Made by a program: the position numbers and the translations under genes. Of a stretch of 64,000 nucleotides of DNA, positions 46,095 through 59,449 are shown one piece after another. The stretch is from Tillus elongatus (lineage: Eukaryota; Arthropoda; Insecta; Coleoptera; Cleridae): assembly GCA_964006375.1 (NCBI GenBank), contig OZ023267.1:38969753-39033752 (forward strand), in the 5' to 3' direction. The notes below the pieces were generated by a model, which worked only from the letters and a program-made list of their open reading frames with translations, had not been told where the DNA came from and did no database searches. The number at the start of each line of letters is the position of its first letter. Position 1 is the stretch's first letter.

Positions 46095-47160
46095 TTTTTA
46101 TTGGTTTATGTATTCTAATAAAATATGATTTTTTTACGCTTAAGAAAAACTAATATACGTAGCCTCCGAACTGAGAATCTAACAAAAGTACAAGAAGAGA
46201 GCAAGTGTTTAAAGAGGGGCACAATATAAATACCTGCTGGGAAAGGAAAACAGAGGCCAGCTAACAATGATTTAATCATTCAGACAAGCCTGTATTATTT
46301 AGGTAAGCGGAATTAAAAACGACTCGAAGCCGTTTAACAAAAGGTATGTAGCTCAGCTCGGAGCTGGGATAATGCCGCTATAAATTATATTATTACCTTG
46401 TCTGCCGTGTATAATATAAATTGATTGGAATTTCATACCGTGTTTCAGAGCAATTGAATGTAAAAACCGGCATCTCTCCAGTGGAAAAGCTCACGCATGT
46501 TCTGCTCAAAAGATATATTACCTGACGATCATGATTTGTGAATCATATACGACTGCAGAGTGCACTGAAAATTTTTACACTTTGTATGGATAATATCGCC
46601 TTGTGATTACAATGACCGTGGTAAATCGAGGATGCTGCAAATTATAGAGGCTCGTTCAAGACATGAAAATGTATTATGGAAGCGCTCCTTGTGAATTAAT
46701 GTCGTACGATTACAGAGTTCGGTGCAGTTGGCGAAATATGATTGGAAGATCATTAACTAGACAATGAGCACTTGTTTAATGAAGTCGGCATGCAGTCGTG
46801 AGACATTTGTGGCTTAAACTCTCTTAAACAGTCATGAACTGACACTTTGCTCAATTGTAAGCTTCTTTTCAGGTCCCAGTTTAACGTATGCGCGTGAGAA
46901 ATTTTGCACTTTCCCATTTGAATTTCTGTGCGAAGTTGTATTTCAGTAATCGTTTTGCACTGTTAGAAGCAGCATTAAGTTAAGAACCTATACATCCCTT
47001 TCCCGCTTACTAGTATACTACACACAAATTTAACAATTGTTATCGATGCTGCTATGCGGTATATTTTACGTACCGCCTACTTGATACGTACTTTGACAAA
47101 AAATCTGGTAGCTGGCTGAAGGTGCCTACTGCAAATTCATTTGTAATGCGTTGTTCTGAC
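46095..47160. other. Unassigned DNA
   Basis: Mostly unique-looking sequence with no open frame over 60 codons of recognisable content. It could be genuine single-copy intergenic DNA. Confidence 0.4.
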
Positions 47161-47404
47161 GCTGATGCACACCAAACTCCTATGGAAAGAACACATTGAA
47201 AAAATTAGATGTAAAACAGAAAAAGCAATGAATATTTTGAGATCCGTTTGCCATAGCAAATGGCGCGCAGACCCAGAAACGTCTCTTTTACTGTACAGAT
47301 CATATATAACGTCAATTATAGACTATAGGTATAGCCTATATAACTAAGCAAGTCGAGTGCATTTAAATAAGCTTAATGTTTTACATAATAAAGCGCTCAA
47401 AATT
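47161..47404 (+). pseudogene. I-clade-like LINE, 5' segment (RT C-terminal region)
   Basis: The frame HTKLLWKEHIEKIRCKTEKA, MNILRSVCHSKWRADPETS, LLLYRSYITSIIDYR and, after a stop, NVLHNKALKISLGVF is the region after the reverse transcriptase palm in I/R1-type LINEs. It stops at 47404, where another LINE has inserted. The protein reading resumes at 50551 with STLTNNLLTEACESPL on the other side. No palm motif remains, so this element is 5'-truncated. Confidence 0.75.
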
Positions 47405-50400
47405 AGTCTTGGAGTATTTACGTGATAGTATAGGTTTTTCACGCCCGAGAAGGTAACACCCCATGCATCAAGGGGCCGGTGCTGTCCCAACGGACGTTTC
47501 CTGTTCTGGTGTATGAGTCGTTTGCCCTTATAAGCACAAATGATGATGACTCCTCCTTGTGAAAAACATTCCGGAGGTAAAATACCCCTCCATTCGGATC
47601 TCAGGGAGAGGAGTGTAAAGGGGGCGCCAACATCAAGATTTAACATATCTTTCTCCAATATATGTGGCCTAAATTATAAACTGAACTCCGTCCAACATTT
47701 CCTCCAATCTAGTAGGCCCCAACTCCTCTTCCTCACCGAAACCCAAATCAGTGTTAAAACAGCCACTAATCACCTTAATTTCCCGGGATATGAGCTCCTT
47801 ACTTCCTTTAGATTGCATGGAGGCGTGTGCGCATACGTCCGTAGCAATCTACCCTGCACCAGACTCCCCAATTTAGAAAGTGGAAAAAGACATACTTTGG
47901 ATAATACTCTCTCTCAGGGCTGCAACTAAATTCATCTGTTGCATTTACCGGTCACCTTCTGACAACAACTTTCTCCAGCTCTTTGACTACCTTCCTGAAA
48001 AAACCGACCATCTGGTTTCTGAATATCCTTCCTCCGAGGTCACTATTCTTGGTGACTTCAATGTACATAATAAGGGATGGCTAAGATCGTCAAAAACCGA
48101 TCCACAAGGAAGAGCAGCGGAGGCCTTTGCAGTCAGCAACTCTTTAGTCAATATGGTTCAGCAACCTACTTATTTTTCTCTCATCCCAACACATAGCTCA
48201 AATCCCTTGGATCTCCTTCTTACTACAAATGCTGAATGCTATAAGGTATCAGTCACCGCCCTCCACGGTCGCTCAGACCATGGTATGGTCACCGCTTCCT
48301 GCGCAATGCAACCCGAGGTTACACATTCATCACACCCACGTATCGTTTGGCACTACAACTCCGCGAACTGGGACGAAATGCGAGATTAATTTTCCTCATT
48401 TCCATGGGCGTCTGTCTGCTTCTCTCATCCTGACCCCTCTGATATCTTACAAAGCGTCACCGAAATTATCCAAGCTAGCATGGGATTATTTATTCCACGT
48501 ACACCGAAAACCTCATCAGCGAATCAAAGGCCCTGGTTCTCTAAATCTTGTGACAAGGCCAGACTTGAAAAGATCAAATCTCACAAAGCGCTTCTACACA
48601 ATCCCAGTCAAGAAAACCGTCAAGCATTTAACGACGCAAAAAACCTCTATGTCCGCATTCTTTCTGAGACAAAAAACTCGTTTAATAACCACATCAAAAA
48701 CAAAGTCCTCTTAAGCTCCAAGGGCAGCAAACCCTTCTGGATTCTTGCTAAATCTATTGGGAATAATTTCTGCAAGAGCACGTTCCCACCTCTTGTCTCA
48801 GGGGATGAAATTGTTTCTACCGCCCTGGGCAAGACTGAACTTTTTGCCTCGTTCTTCGCCGGCAATTCCACTCTCAATCCACCTCCAAATGTTCAACCAC
48901 CAACAGTCCCCAATGTCGCGCATAAAATGACTGATATCATTTTCAAAACTAAAAAGGTACGATATATGCTCTCTTCTCTTAATACCAGGAAAGCCTCTGG
49001 CCTTGACGAGATCCCAGCAATTGTTCTAAAAAAATGCGCACCAGAACTTGCTCCTGTCCTGACTCTTCTGTTTCAGACATCTTACAATAGAGGCATATTC
49101 CCTAGTAACTGGAAAACTGCTCGAGTAAAACCCGTCCCCAAGAAAGGATCCAAAGCGCTTCCTAGCAACTACAGGCCTATCTCTCCTCTTTCAGTCATCT
49201 CTAAAGTGATGGAAAAGTATATAAACACCGAATTACTAAAGTTACTTGAAAAACACAGTCTAATCCACGACAGGCAGTATGGATTCCGTCAGCGCAGATC
49301 AACTGCTGACCGCCTTTCCTTTGTCACCCATTCTTGGAACAAGTCTTTGGAACTACACGGTGAATCTCAGATTGTCACTCTAGACATATCCAAAGCATTC
49401 GACCAGGTCTGGCACGCAGCACTGCCTAATAAACTTTCTGCCTATGGCCTACCACCAAAAATCTGTACCTGGACAGCAAACTTCCTCTCCAACCGGAGCA
49501 TTTCTGTTGTCGTGGATGGCCATTCCTCTAAATTATATCCAATTAATGCAGGAGTCCCTCAAGGTTCAGCTTTAGCCCCTACTTTGTTTCTTCTCCACAT
49601 CAATGACCTCCTCTCTAGCACATCTAACCCATTTTACAGTTACGCGGACGACATCACCCTCCACTCAAATATACAATATTCTGAGCCTGTCTCTTTGGCC
49701 AAATTAGATGAGTATCGCAGACTCATAGAGGGTTCTGTCTCCGTGGATCTCCAAAAAATATTAGACTGGGGAAGTAGAAGTCTTGTACAATTCAACCCCA
49801 CCAAATCTCAGTCTTGCTTTCTTTCTCATAAAAGATACACCAGCCCTAGACCCATCACAATGAACAACGAAGTTATTCAAAGTAATGAGTCATTTTCACT
49901 TGTTAGCATTTCTGTGGATCGAAATCTCAATTGGTACCAACATGTCACATCAACTGCAGAAGCGGCTGCTAAGAAATTAGGTTTCCTCGTCCGGGCTCGC
50001 AAATACTTTTCACCAGCTAATCTCTATACCTTATATATTTCGTCAATAAGGCCGAACCTACAATACTGCTCCCACATCTGGGCTTCTACTGCCGCTTCTA
50101 CACTCGCTATCCCGGACTCCTTTCAGAAGAGAGCTCTACGTCTCATTGGTGACCCTACCCTCACCCAAAGGCTGGTATCCCTTTCCCACCGACGTGCCGT
50201 TGGTGACCTCTCTCTCTTTTATAGATATCTGCACGGGCACTGCTCAGATGAGCTTTCTTCCATAGTTCCTCCACCTGCTGCCCCAACAGATCTACCAGGG
50301 AACAGAGCACCCTTTTACTGTCCAGGTCACCAGGCATAGAACATATTGTTATGCCCGCTCCTTTGTCCCGAGGACTTCCAAGTTGTGGAATTCCTTGCCG

Positions 50401-50550
50401 GCGCATGTTTTTCCTTCTCCTCCGAACCTCCAAACCTTCAAGTCCAGAATTAACAAGTTGCCTCTTTCCTCCTTGTCGACACCCACGGTACGATAGTATT
50501 TAGGCTGTAAGCCCTCGTGGTGTGTTGTTGATATAAAAAATAATAATAAT
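47405..50550 (+). mobile_element. LINE inserted within the I-clade-like LINE
   Basis: A 3.1-kb non-LTR element interrupts the older LINE. It keeps an apurinic endonuclease and a reverse transcriptase and ends in a short TAA/AAT repeat (ATAAAAAATAATAATAATT). I could not find a clear target-site duplication; about five codons of the host LINE seem missing at the junction. Confidence 0.8.
47540..50496 (+). pseudogene. LINE ORF2: endonuclease plus reverse transcriptase
   Basis: Endonuclease motifs start with FNISFSNICGLNYKLNSVQH and LLFLTETQI (47640-47750). A frameshift near 47880 leads to YRSPSDNNF, VTILGDFNVHNKGW and HGRSDHGMV (catalytic GDFN and SDH motifs), with a stop at 48389. The 619-codon frame 48480-50339 carries the reverse transcriptase: NYRPISPLSVISKVMEKYI, LDISKAFDQVWHAALPNKL, GVPQGSALAPTLFLLHINDL and YADDITL. 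A last frameshift near 50335 precedes a SFVPRTSKLWNSLPAHVFPS tail ending at TAG 50494-50496. Few lesions suggest moderate age. The tail resembles CR1/L2-type LINEs; the clade is not certain. Confidence 0.85.
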
Positions 50551-51450
50551 TAAGAAGCACACTTACAAACAACTTACTGACGGAAGCATGCGAATCACCT
50601 CTGTAAAGAAGAAGAGAATACTTAACATCAAAATTTGTAACGAAACTTTTATCAAAAGACAGCCCTATCGTAACAAAACTCCATCAGCTATTCTTAACGA
50701 CATTGACCGACACCTTCTGGAAAAAGAAAAAAAACATTAATGGTAGACAGCTATGAACATCTTATCCCTTTCAGAAACGATATATGGTCAAACAAAGTAG
50801 AACCATATTATCAGATAGAACCTTCTATCATCGGGGTACAGGTTGCTTATACTGAAGATTATACAAACTTTCCCGCACCGATAAGAAACACCATCTTCAA
50901 ATAAGATTTAAATCAGATACTGAATAAGTCGTATCACATATACACTGACGCGTCGAAAAGCGAAGGGGGAGTTGGATGTGCTTTTTACGATCCACAGAAG
51001 CAATTTGCAGAAAAGTTTAATCTGGCCAAGCAAGCGACAACCGACCGAATTACCGAAACATACAAAATCCCAGTGCAAGATCTCTGGGTGTATCTCAGCA
51101 AACAATCACATCAAAAATGGGAAGAGGAATACAAACAAAATACAAAAGGATTATGTTATAAGCAAATACAACCAACACTACCGGTGAAGCCATGGTTTGC
51201 TAAATTAAATGATAAAACAAGGGAAATTTCCATTGTTTGCAGATTACGCTTTAATCATATAATGGTACCTGTTTACATGCATAAAATAGCCTTGAGAAAC
51301 GACCCACTTTGCCAGTGTGAAGAGCTGGGGAGCAATCTGTATCTCCCATTTGTTTAAACCTTTATTCAAACCATGGCCCAGTCTGTGTGTGTGTTTTGTG
51401 AGCCTTGAAGGGTCCCTAGGCGATACGTGTCCCCGTGCATTCCAGACTGA
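50551..51450 (+). pseudogene. I-clade-like LINE, 3' segment with RNase H
   Basis: After the inserted LINE, the host LINE resumes: STLTNNLLTEACESPL and then, past stops, YHIYTDASKSEGGVGCAFYD (50932-50991), an RNase H domain with the D of YTDAS and the downstream GG-G. The frame 51073-51357 gives WLYLSKQ-type spacer, TLPVKPWFAKLNDKTREISI and CRLRFNHIMVPVYMHKIALR, with DPLCQCEELG near its end, the zinc-knuckle-like end of I-clade proteins. RNase H after the reverse transcriptase is a mark of the I and related clades. Several stops and frameshifts show decay. Confidence 0.75.
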
Positions 51451-51604
51451 TTGAAAAAAAAAGAAGAAAAAACTCTAAATAAACAAAAAAAATTTTTTTT
51501 AAACCTAAAATAAACAAACAAAAAACTTTAAAAAATATTCAAAAAAAGTTTAAAAATAAAAAAAAAACTTAAAAAAAGAAAAAAAGACCAATTAGAAGAA
51601 AAAA
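51451..51604 (+). repeat. A-rich tail of the LINE
   Basis: Long runs of A with scattered C, T and G start after CCAGACTGATTG and continue into the tandem units. They fit an expanded, degenerate LINE 3' tail. Confidence 0.6.
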
Positions 51605-52182
51605 GTAAATAAGATAAAAAAAAAACAAAAATGATAAAAAAAAACAACAAAAAAACAAAAAACAAAAAAAAAATAAAACAAAAAATCAAAAAAAAACAAA
51701 AAAAAAACAAAAAAACTTAAAAAAAACAGCAAAACGAATGAATATGTTAAATGGTAAGAATATTGTTGTACTTAGCCTAGTTAATTATATTTAAAAAAAT
51801 AAAATAAAAACAACATAATGGTTGGAACCTCGATGAAATATTGCATAGACAAATACGGAAGTGCATGACCTAACGCTCGACCGGAAAATTAACTCGGAAG
51901 TAAATAAGATAAAAAGAAAACAAAAATGATAAAAAAACAACAAAAAAACAAAAAACAAAAAAAAATAAAACAAAAAAAAAACAAAAAAAAACAAAAAAAC
52001 TTTAAAAAAACAGCAAAACGAATGAATATGTTAAATGGTAAGAATATTGTTGTACTTAGCCTAGTTAATTATATTTAAAAAAATAAAATAAAAACAACAT
52101 AATGGTTGGAACCACGATGAAATATTGCATAGAAAAATACGGAAGTGCATGACCTAACGCTCCACCGGAAAATTAACTCGGA
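51605..52182. repeat. Two 295-bp A-rich tandem units
   Basis: GTAAATAAGATAAAA begins at 51605 and again at 51900. Both units run through AACGAATGAATATGTTAAAT, GTTGTACTTAGCCTAG and GTGCATGACCTAACGCTC to AATTAACTCGGA. They differ by few substitutions. Phe-rich frames on the minus strand are artefacts of A-runs. Confidence 0.85.
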
Positions 52183-52336
52183 CAATGGGCTAATGGATAA
52201 TTATCCACAGCCACAATAATCGCGAAGAACAACAACAACAACAATGCGTTGTTGTGGATTGGCTCTCAAATTATTAGTTACAAGTTTGAGTGAACTAAAA
52301 CAAAAACTAATGGCAAGTAAGTACCTACATAGTTAG
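52183..52336. other. Spacer with a CAA-rich patch
   Basis: Contains AACAACAACAACAACAATG and no gene. Confidence 0.5.
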
Positions 52337-52464
52337 TGAATTTTCTTAAAAAAAAATTCACTAATGAGGAGATCCCGACTTTTGAATTTTGAAAAAATTT
52401 CTTCAAATGAGCGCTAATTAGGCCCCCCAGAACACATATCCGGGGTCAGTTTCAATTTTTATAT

Positions 52465-52605
<141 letters not shown>

Positions 52606-53405
52606 TCACACCGATAACTCAAAAAATAATGGGCCGATTTTGATTAAATTTGGTGAAAAAATTCCTTTTGTAAATGGCTTGGATGAGTTTGTTAGCCAGA
52701 AAAATCTGCCCAGGTTTTCCCGGAAAATTTTGTGTTTTCTTTCGAAAACAAAATTATATCTCCGGAATTAACAAAGTAAGGGCAACCAAATTTGGCACGC
52801 AGGTTTACATCCTTATAGGTAAGTCACCTACCAAAACTTATCTATGTAGGTCAAAAGACAAAAAAGTTATAGGCATTTGGAGAAAAATGAATTGGGATTT
52901 TCCTCAAAACGTCAAAGTGGCGATTTAAAATGTCAAAATTGGCAACATTTAGGCAAAGAACTTGAATCTAATACGGGCTATAGAAATAAAATGTCTCAAG
53001 AAGGATGTTTTACAAACCCTAAAGTCTTAGTTTCAGTCGTCATTGTCCTTCATTTTACTAAAATATTCCCAGAAAATTCATTTCAAATAGACCCTGTCTC
53101 TGATGCTTGGCAGTAGCCTTAGCTATAGAGTTTATCGTTTAATGGTATATAATTTTTGTCGAATTTTCGTAAAAAATCAATAAAGCTCAATATATCCGTT
53201 ATTATATAAGATATGAAAAAATTTTGTATATATTAATTATAGGGTGTCTTGAGCTACATCTTAAAATAACATTTCTACAATCACAGGTGGCCCATAAGTC
53301 GTTGGTGATACAAATTTCCATTTCTTTTTAATCAAACACGTCTTATGCTATTGCATTTTTGCATTTTCCATCGAAATATAATGCATGTTTGTAAGAAAAG
53401 AAATT

Positions 53406-53716
53406 CTGGACGCAGAAAGTGCGTTATGGTAGCGAATTTTAATCAAATGTTTCATATTTGAACAGCTCAATTTGCTATTAACCTATAAGGTTGACCAAGA
53501 AACGTGTTTTTCGGGAATACTTTAAGTTTGCTTTTGGAAATTTTTGTACATTTTGACACAATAAAGTTATTTTGATGAAACAAGGCACATTGTTTTTACT
53601 ATATAGGTTATACTGGTAACCAAATTTGATGCCTGCTTTCTTAAAAAAACACACATATTTTTATTAAAAACATTTTAATGAAAATTCACTACCATAACGC
53701 ACTTGCTGCGTCCAGA
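53406..53716. mobile_element. GGACGCAGC-family MITE in the left arm
   Basis: CTGGACGCAGAAAGTGCG to ACGCACTTGCTGCGTCCAG; a complete inverted-repeat unit at the inner edge of the arm. Confidence 0.8.
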
Positions 53717-53858
53717 ATTTTTATTATAATGTATTGGTAGCCGATTACACCATAATTAAAACTATTTACATAAAAATGTTGCTTTTGATCTTGATTTATA
53801 TGTGGTGTTTCCAATATACCACAACACCATCATTAATATTTTGTGATAATTTTTTTGT

Positions 53859-54068
53859 TTGTTAGAGAGAACGTTCCGATTTGGTGAAAAATTTAATCCC
53901 GAAGAGTTTGATGCTTTCCTGGCAGAAATACCTTCTGATGGAGAATCTGCTGACGAATTTAATGAGGAGGGGGAAGTGGGATGTGTTGTTTCTCCATGGA
54001 TACAGAGGAAATTGCTGTTGCAGCTACGCGTACACCGAGGCGAACACAATTTTTACATAGAAAGTTGA
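53859..54068 (+). CDS. Acidic exon-like ORF in the foldback core
   Basis: The 69-codon frame reads LERTFRFGEKFNPEEFDAFL, then AEIPSDGESADEFNEEGEVG and CVVSPWIQRK. The first half is acidic and contains a predicted helix. The sequence TTTTTTTGTTTGTTAG at its start looks like a splice acceptor (pyrimidine-rich run plus AG). Translating a neighbouring frame after about 53995 gives MDTEEIAVAATRTPRR, which continues the acidic style, so a one-base shift may have occurred. I do not recognise the family. An acidic N-terminal exon of a piggyBac-type transposase and a captured host exon are both possible. It is the only non-repetitive coding-like segment in the core. Confidence 0.3.
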   Translation: MLERTFRFGEKFNPEEFDAFLAEIPSDGESADEFNEEGEVGCVVSPWIQRKLLLQLRVHRGEHNFYIES

Positions 54069-54243
54069 ATTTTGGTGTGTAGTAAGCTCTTTCCTAAGGC
54101 CACATATCCATCTGATTTCATTTATATACTTTGTAATTTTCAGAGAATTGTTTTTTTCTTCAAAAGAGAACTCAAATAATTCCCGGACAACCTTATCTGA
54201 CTTTCCTGGCTAACGAACTCATCCAAGTCATTAATAAAAAAAC

Positions 54244-54602
54244 TCGGGACACAGAAAGTGCGTTATGGTAGTGAATTTTCATAAAAATGTTTTTATTGCA
54301 AATATGTGCGCTTTCTTTTTAAGAAAGCAGACATCAATTTTGGTTACCAGTATAACCTATATAGAAAAAGCAGGCATTAAATTTGATTACCAGTATAACA
54401 TATATAGTAAAAACAATGTGCCATGTTTCATCAAAATAACTTGATTGTTTGAAAACGTACAGAAATTTCCAAAAGTAAACCAAAAGTGTTACCGAAAAAA
54501 TCCGTTTCTTGGTCAACCTTATAGGTTAATAGCAAATTGAGCTTTTCAAATATGAAGCATTTAATCAAAATTCGCAACCACAACGCACTTGCTGCCTCCA
54601 GA
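54244..54602. mobile_element. GGACGCAGC-family MITE in the right arm
   Basis: CGGGACACAGAAAGTGCG to ACGCACTTGCTGCCTCCAG, inverted relative to the left-arm copy. A duplicated TATAACCTATATAG/CATATATAG segment near 54350-54410 lengthens it. Confidence 0.75.
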
Positions 54603-55676
54603 ATTTCTTAACTTACAAACATGCATTATATTTCGATGGAAAATGCAAAAACATAAGGCGTTTTCGACAAAAAAAAAATATTTGTATCACCAACGACTTA
54701 TGGGCCACCCTGTGATTGTCGCAATAATTTTTCAAGATGTAGCTCAAAACACCATATAATTAATGTATACAATATTTTTTCATATCTTGTATAATAACGA
54801 ATATACTGAGCTTTATTGATTTTTTACGAAAATTCGACAAAAATTATATACCATTAAACAATAAACTCTATAGCTAAGGCTACTTACTGCCAAGCATCAG
54901 AGAATGGGTCTATTAGAAATGAATTTTCTGGAAATATTTTAGTAAAATGAAGGACAATGACGGTTGAAACTAAGAGTTCGGTGTATGTAAAACATTCTTC
55001 TTGAGACATTTTCTTTCCATAGATCGTATTAGATTCAAGTTATTTGCCTAAATGTTGCGAATTTTGACGTTTTCAATTGTCACTTTGACGTTTTGAGGAA
55101 ACCCCCAATTTATTTTTCTTTAAATGCCCATAACTTTTTTGTCTTTTGACCTACAGAGCTAAATTTTGGTAGGTGGCACACCTATAACGATATAAACCAG
55201 CTTACCAAATTTGGTTGCCCTTACTTTGTTAATTTTGGAGATATAAATATTTTGCGAAAGAAAACACAAATTTTCCGGGAAAACCTCGGCGGATTTTCCT
55301 GGCTAACAAAATTATCCAAGGGACTTGCGAAAGGAATGTACTCACCAATTTTGACGTTTAAAATCGCAATTTTGACGTTTTGAGGAAAATCCAATTTTAT
55401 TTTTCTTTGAATGCCTGTAACTTTTTTATCCTTAAACCTACGGATCTAAATTTTGGTATGTAACTTGCCTATAATGATATAAATCCGCATATGAAATTTG
55501 GTTGCCCTTACTTTGTTAATTCCGGAGATATAAATTTTTTTCGAAAGAAAACAAAAAATTTTCCGGGAAAACCTAGACCGATTTTCCTGGCTAACGAACT
55601 TGTCCAAGCCATTTGCAAAAGGAATTTATTCACCAAATTTAATCAAAATCAGCCCGTTATTTTTTGAGTTATCGGT

Positions 55677-55783
<107 letters not shown>

Positions 55784-55923
55784 ATATAAAAATTTAAACT
55801 GACCCCGGATATGTGTTCTGGGGGGCCTAATTAGCGCTCATTGAAAAAATTTTTTCAAAATTCAAAAGTCGGGATCTCCTCATTAGTGAATTTTTTTTAA
55901 AAAATTCACTAAAAAGGCACTCG

Positions 55924-55925
<2 letters not shown>

Positions 55926-56012
<87 letters not shown>
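55926..56012. repeat. (TA)n microsatellite just outside the foldback element
   Basis: About 87 bp of TA, starting 12 bp after the terminal hairpin and followed by GTCCAACCGGTAACTC. Confidence 0.95.
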
Positions 56013-56016
<4 letters not shown>

Positions 56017-56185
56017 AACCGGTAACTCAAACAGTAATTAAGCGATTTCAATAAAAATTGAAACTGACCTCGGATATGGGTTCTAGAAGTCTTAGTTTGC
56101 GCTCAATTGAAAAAATTTTTGCAAAGTCCCCACCATCGATACCTCTCTAATGGTGATTCTTTTTAAATAAAGATTCACTTAAACT
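56013..56185 (+). repeat. Foldback-family terminus, second copy
   Basis: CCGGTAACTCAAACAGTAAT, GAAACTGACCTCGGATATGG, TTTGCGCTCAATTG, CACCATCGATACCTC and AATGGTGATTCTTTTTAAAT with AAGATTCACTTAAA. Confidence 0.6.
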
Positions 56186-56760
56186 GTAAAAACCCAATGT
56201 ACAACGTGTCGGACATCGGGACTCAGGATGATAAAACAACTGAAAGCTGCAACGTAAAAAATAATAATTTAACAAAGAGTGGTTTATTATTTTCGATTTA
56301 TTTAAATTGGCCTGAATGATATCTGTTTATCCATTATCAGTCAGTGCAGGTTGAGGGGACAGTCAGTCGTGTTGCGTGAGGCATTCGACCGGTAACAAGT
56401 GTCTCTTGTTCTCCATAAAGAATGAAATTAATGCCTGGCCATGGTCTCTAATCTGATGCGCCCAGCAGTAAACGCTTGCGGAATCTCGCAACTATTAATT
56501 CCACAGACCGGCTCATATTTTATCACACACAATTACTATAAACTTTTTTCTTCTTAGTATTCTTCTTTAGGCGCTATTGCAGCCCCAAATTGGATGCCTG
56601 TGTCACATGTTTTTGTGGAGATTTATGTTTATCATGTTAAGAGTTGGTAATTTTACCAATTTTAATAAATGGCGTCATAGCTATTAAACCTAAACTAGGT
56701 GATAACCTAACGAGGTAGTATTACTATAAATATATTTATCAAAAAACTATTTCATGAGAA
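56186..56760. other. Unassigned DNA
   Basis: No gene or repeat recognised; composition is closer to unique DNA than its flanks. Confidence 0.4.
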
Positions 56761-57177
56761 ACTTCCCACTTTAATTTAATAAAATTTCATACGCGGCTTT
56801 ATATCATTATAGGTAAGTTACCTACCAAAATTTGGCTCTGTAGGTTAAAGGACAGAAAAGTTACAGGCATTTAAAGAAAAATAAATTTGGGTTTTCCTCA
56901 AAACGTCAAAGTCGCGATTTTAAACGTCAAAATTGGTAATATTTAGGCAATGAACCTGAAACTAATATAAGCTATGGAAGGAAAATGTCTCAAGAAGAAT
57001 GTTTTACAAAGCCTGAAGTCTTAGTTTCAATCGTCATTGTCCTTCATTTTACTAAAATATTCCCAGAAAATTCATTTCAAATAGACCCTTTCTCTGATGA
57101 TTTGGCAGTAGTGTTGGCTATAGAGTTTATCGGGTAATGGTATATCATTTTTGTCGAATTTTCGTAAAAAATCTTTA
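56761..57177 (+). repeat. Composite repeat, partial copy
   Basis: ATAGGTAAGTTACCTACCAA, CTCAAAACGTCAAAGTCGCG, ATTGTCCTTCATTTTACTAA and AATAGACCCTTTCTCTGATG occur in the order of the left foldback arm. Confidence 0.7.
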
Positions 57178-57505
57178 AAGTTTAATATATTTGTTATTAT
57201 GCACGATACGAAAAAAATTGTATACATTAATTATAGGGTGTCTTCAGCTGCATCTTAAAAAAATATTTCTACAATTACGGGCTGGCCCATAAGTTCAATA
57301 TATTTGTTATTATGCACGATACGAAAAAAAATGTATACATTAATTATAGAGTGTCTTCAGCTGCACCTTAAAAAAATATTTCTACAATTACAGGCTGGCC
57401 CATAAGTTCAATATATTTGTTATTATGCACTATACGAAAAACATTGTATACATTAATTATAGGGTGTCTTCAGCTGCATCTTAAAAAGTGGCCCATAAGT
57501 CGTTG
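57178..57505 (+). repeat. 113-bp tandem repeat, three units
   Basis: AATATATTTGTTATTATGCAC starts the units near 57178, 57291 and 57404; each continues ATTAATTATAGGGTGTCTTC, CAGCTGC and GGCCCATAAG. The third is internally shortened. It is a local amplification of part of the composite repeat. Confidence 0.85.
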
Positions 57506-57524
57506 GTGATTCATGTTTACTTGT

Positions 57525-57567
57525 TTAGTTAATTTTCTTAAAAAAATTCACTAATGGGGAGATCCGT

Positions 57568-57569
<2 letters not shown>
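57525..57569. repeat. Foldback-family terminal hairpin
   Basis: TTAGTTAATTTTCTTAAAAA and AATTCACTAATGGGGAGATC directly precede a TA tract. Confidence 0.6.

Positions 57570-57647
<78 letters not shown>
57570..57647. repeat. (TA)n microsatellite
   Basis: About 78 bp of uninterrupted TA. Confidence 0.95.
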
Positions 57648-57651
<4 letters not shown>

Positions 57652-57731
57652 CGAACACGCCCTATGTTATTGCATTTTTGCATTTTTGCATTTTCCATCG
57701 AAATATAATACACCTTTGTAAGAAAAGAAAT

Positions 57732-58022
57732 TCGGGACGCAGCAAGTGCGTTATGGTAGCGAATTTTCATTAAATGCTTCAAATTTGAATAGCTCTATTT
57801 GCTATTAACCTATAAGGTTGGCCAGGAAACCAGTTTTTTCGGGAACAATTTAAGTTTACTTTCGGAAATTTTGGTACATTTTCAAACAATAAAGTTATTT
57901 TGATGAAACATGGCACATTGTTTCTACTATATAGATTGATGCCTGCTTTCTTAAAAAACATGTTTGCTATTACAAACATTTTTATGAAAATTCACTACCA
58001 TAACGCACTTGCTGCGTCCAGA
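57732..58022. mobile_element. GGACGCAGC-family MITE, best-preserved copy
   Basis: CGGGACGCAGCAAGTGCG, then TTATGGTAGCGAATTTTCAT, and the inverse ACGCACTTGCTGCGTCCAG at the right end. It is about 290 bp with no coding capacity; inverted similarity runs well beyond the first 35 bp. Confidence 0.8.
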
Positions 58023-59313
<1,291 letters not shown>

Positions 59314-59449
59314 GTGTTCCTTATGTTAGACAAAATCTGCATGTGTTTCAAAAAAACTATCTTAATCATATATTCAACACTCGGGAACAGTGGCACATAG
59401 GACAAGCAGGTATGGGAGTTATTTTGCTTGCTATGTGGTCAAGTACTTA

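Noticed and set aside
51528..51994. Phe-rich minus-strand frames
   Set aside because: Products of A-rich low-complexity DNA in the LINE tail tandem repeat.
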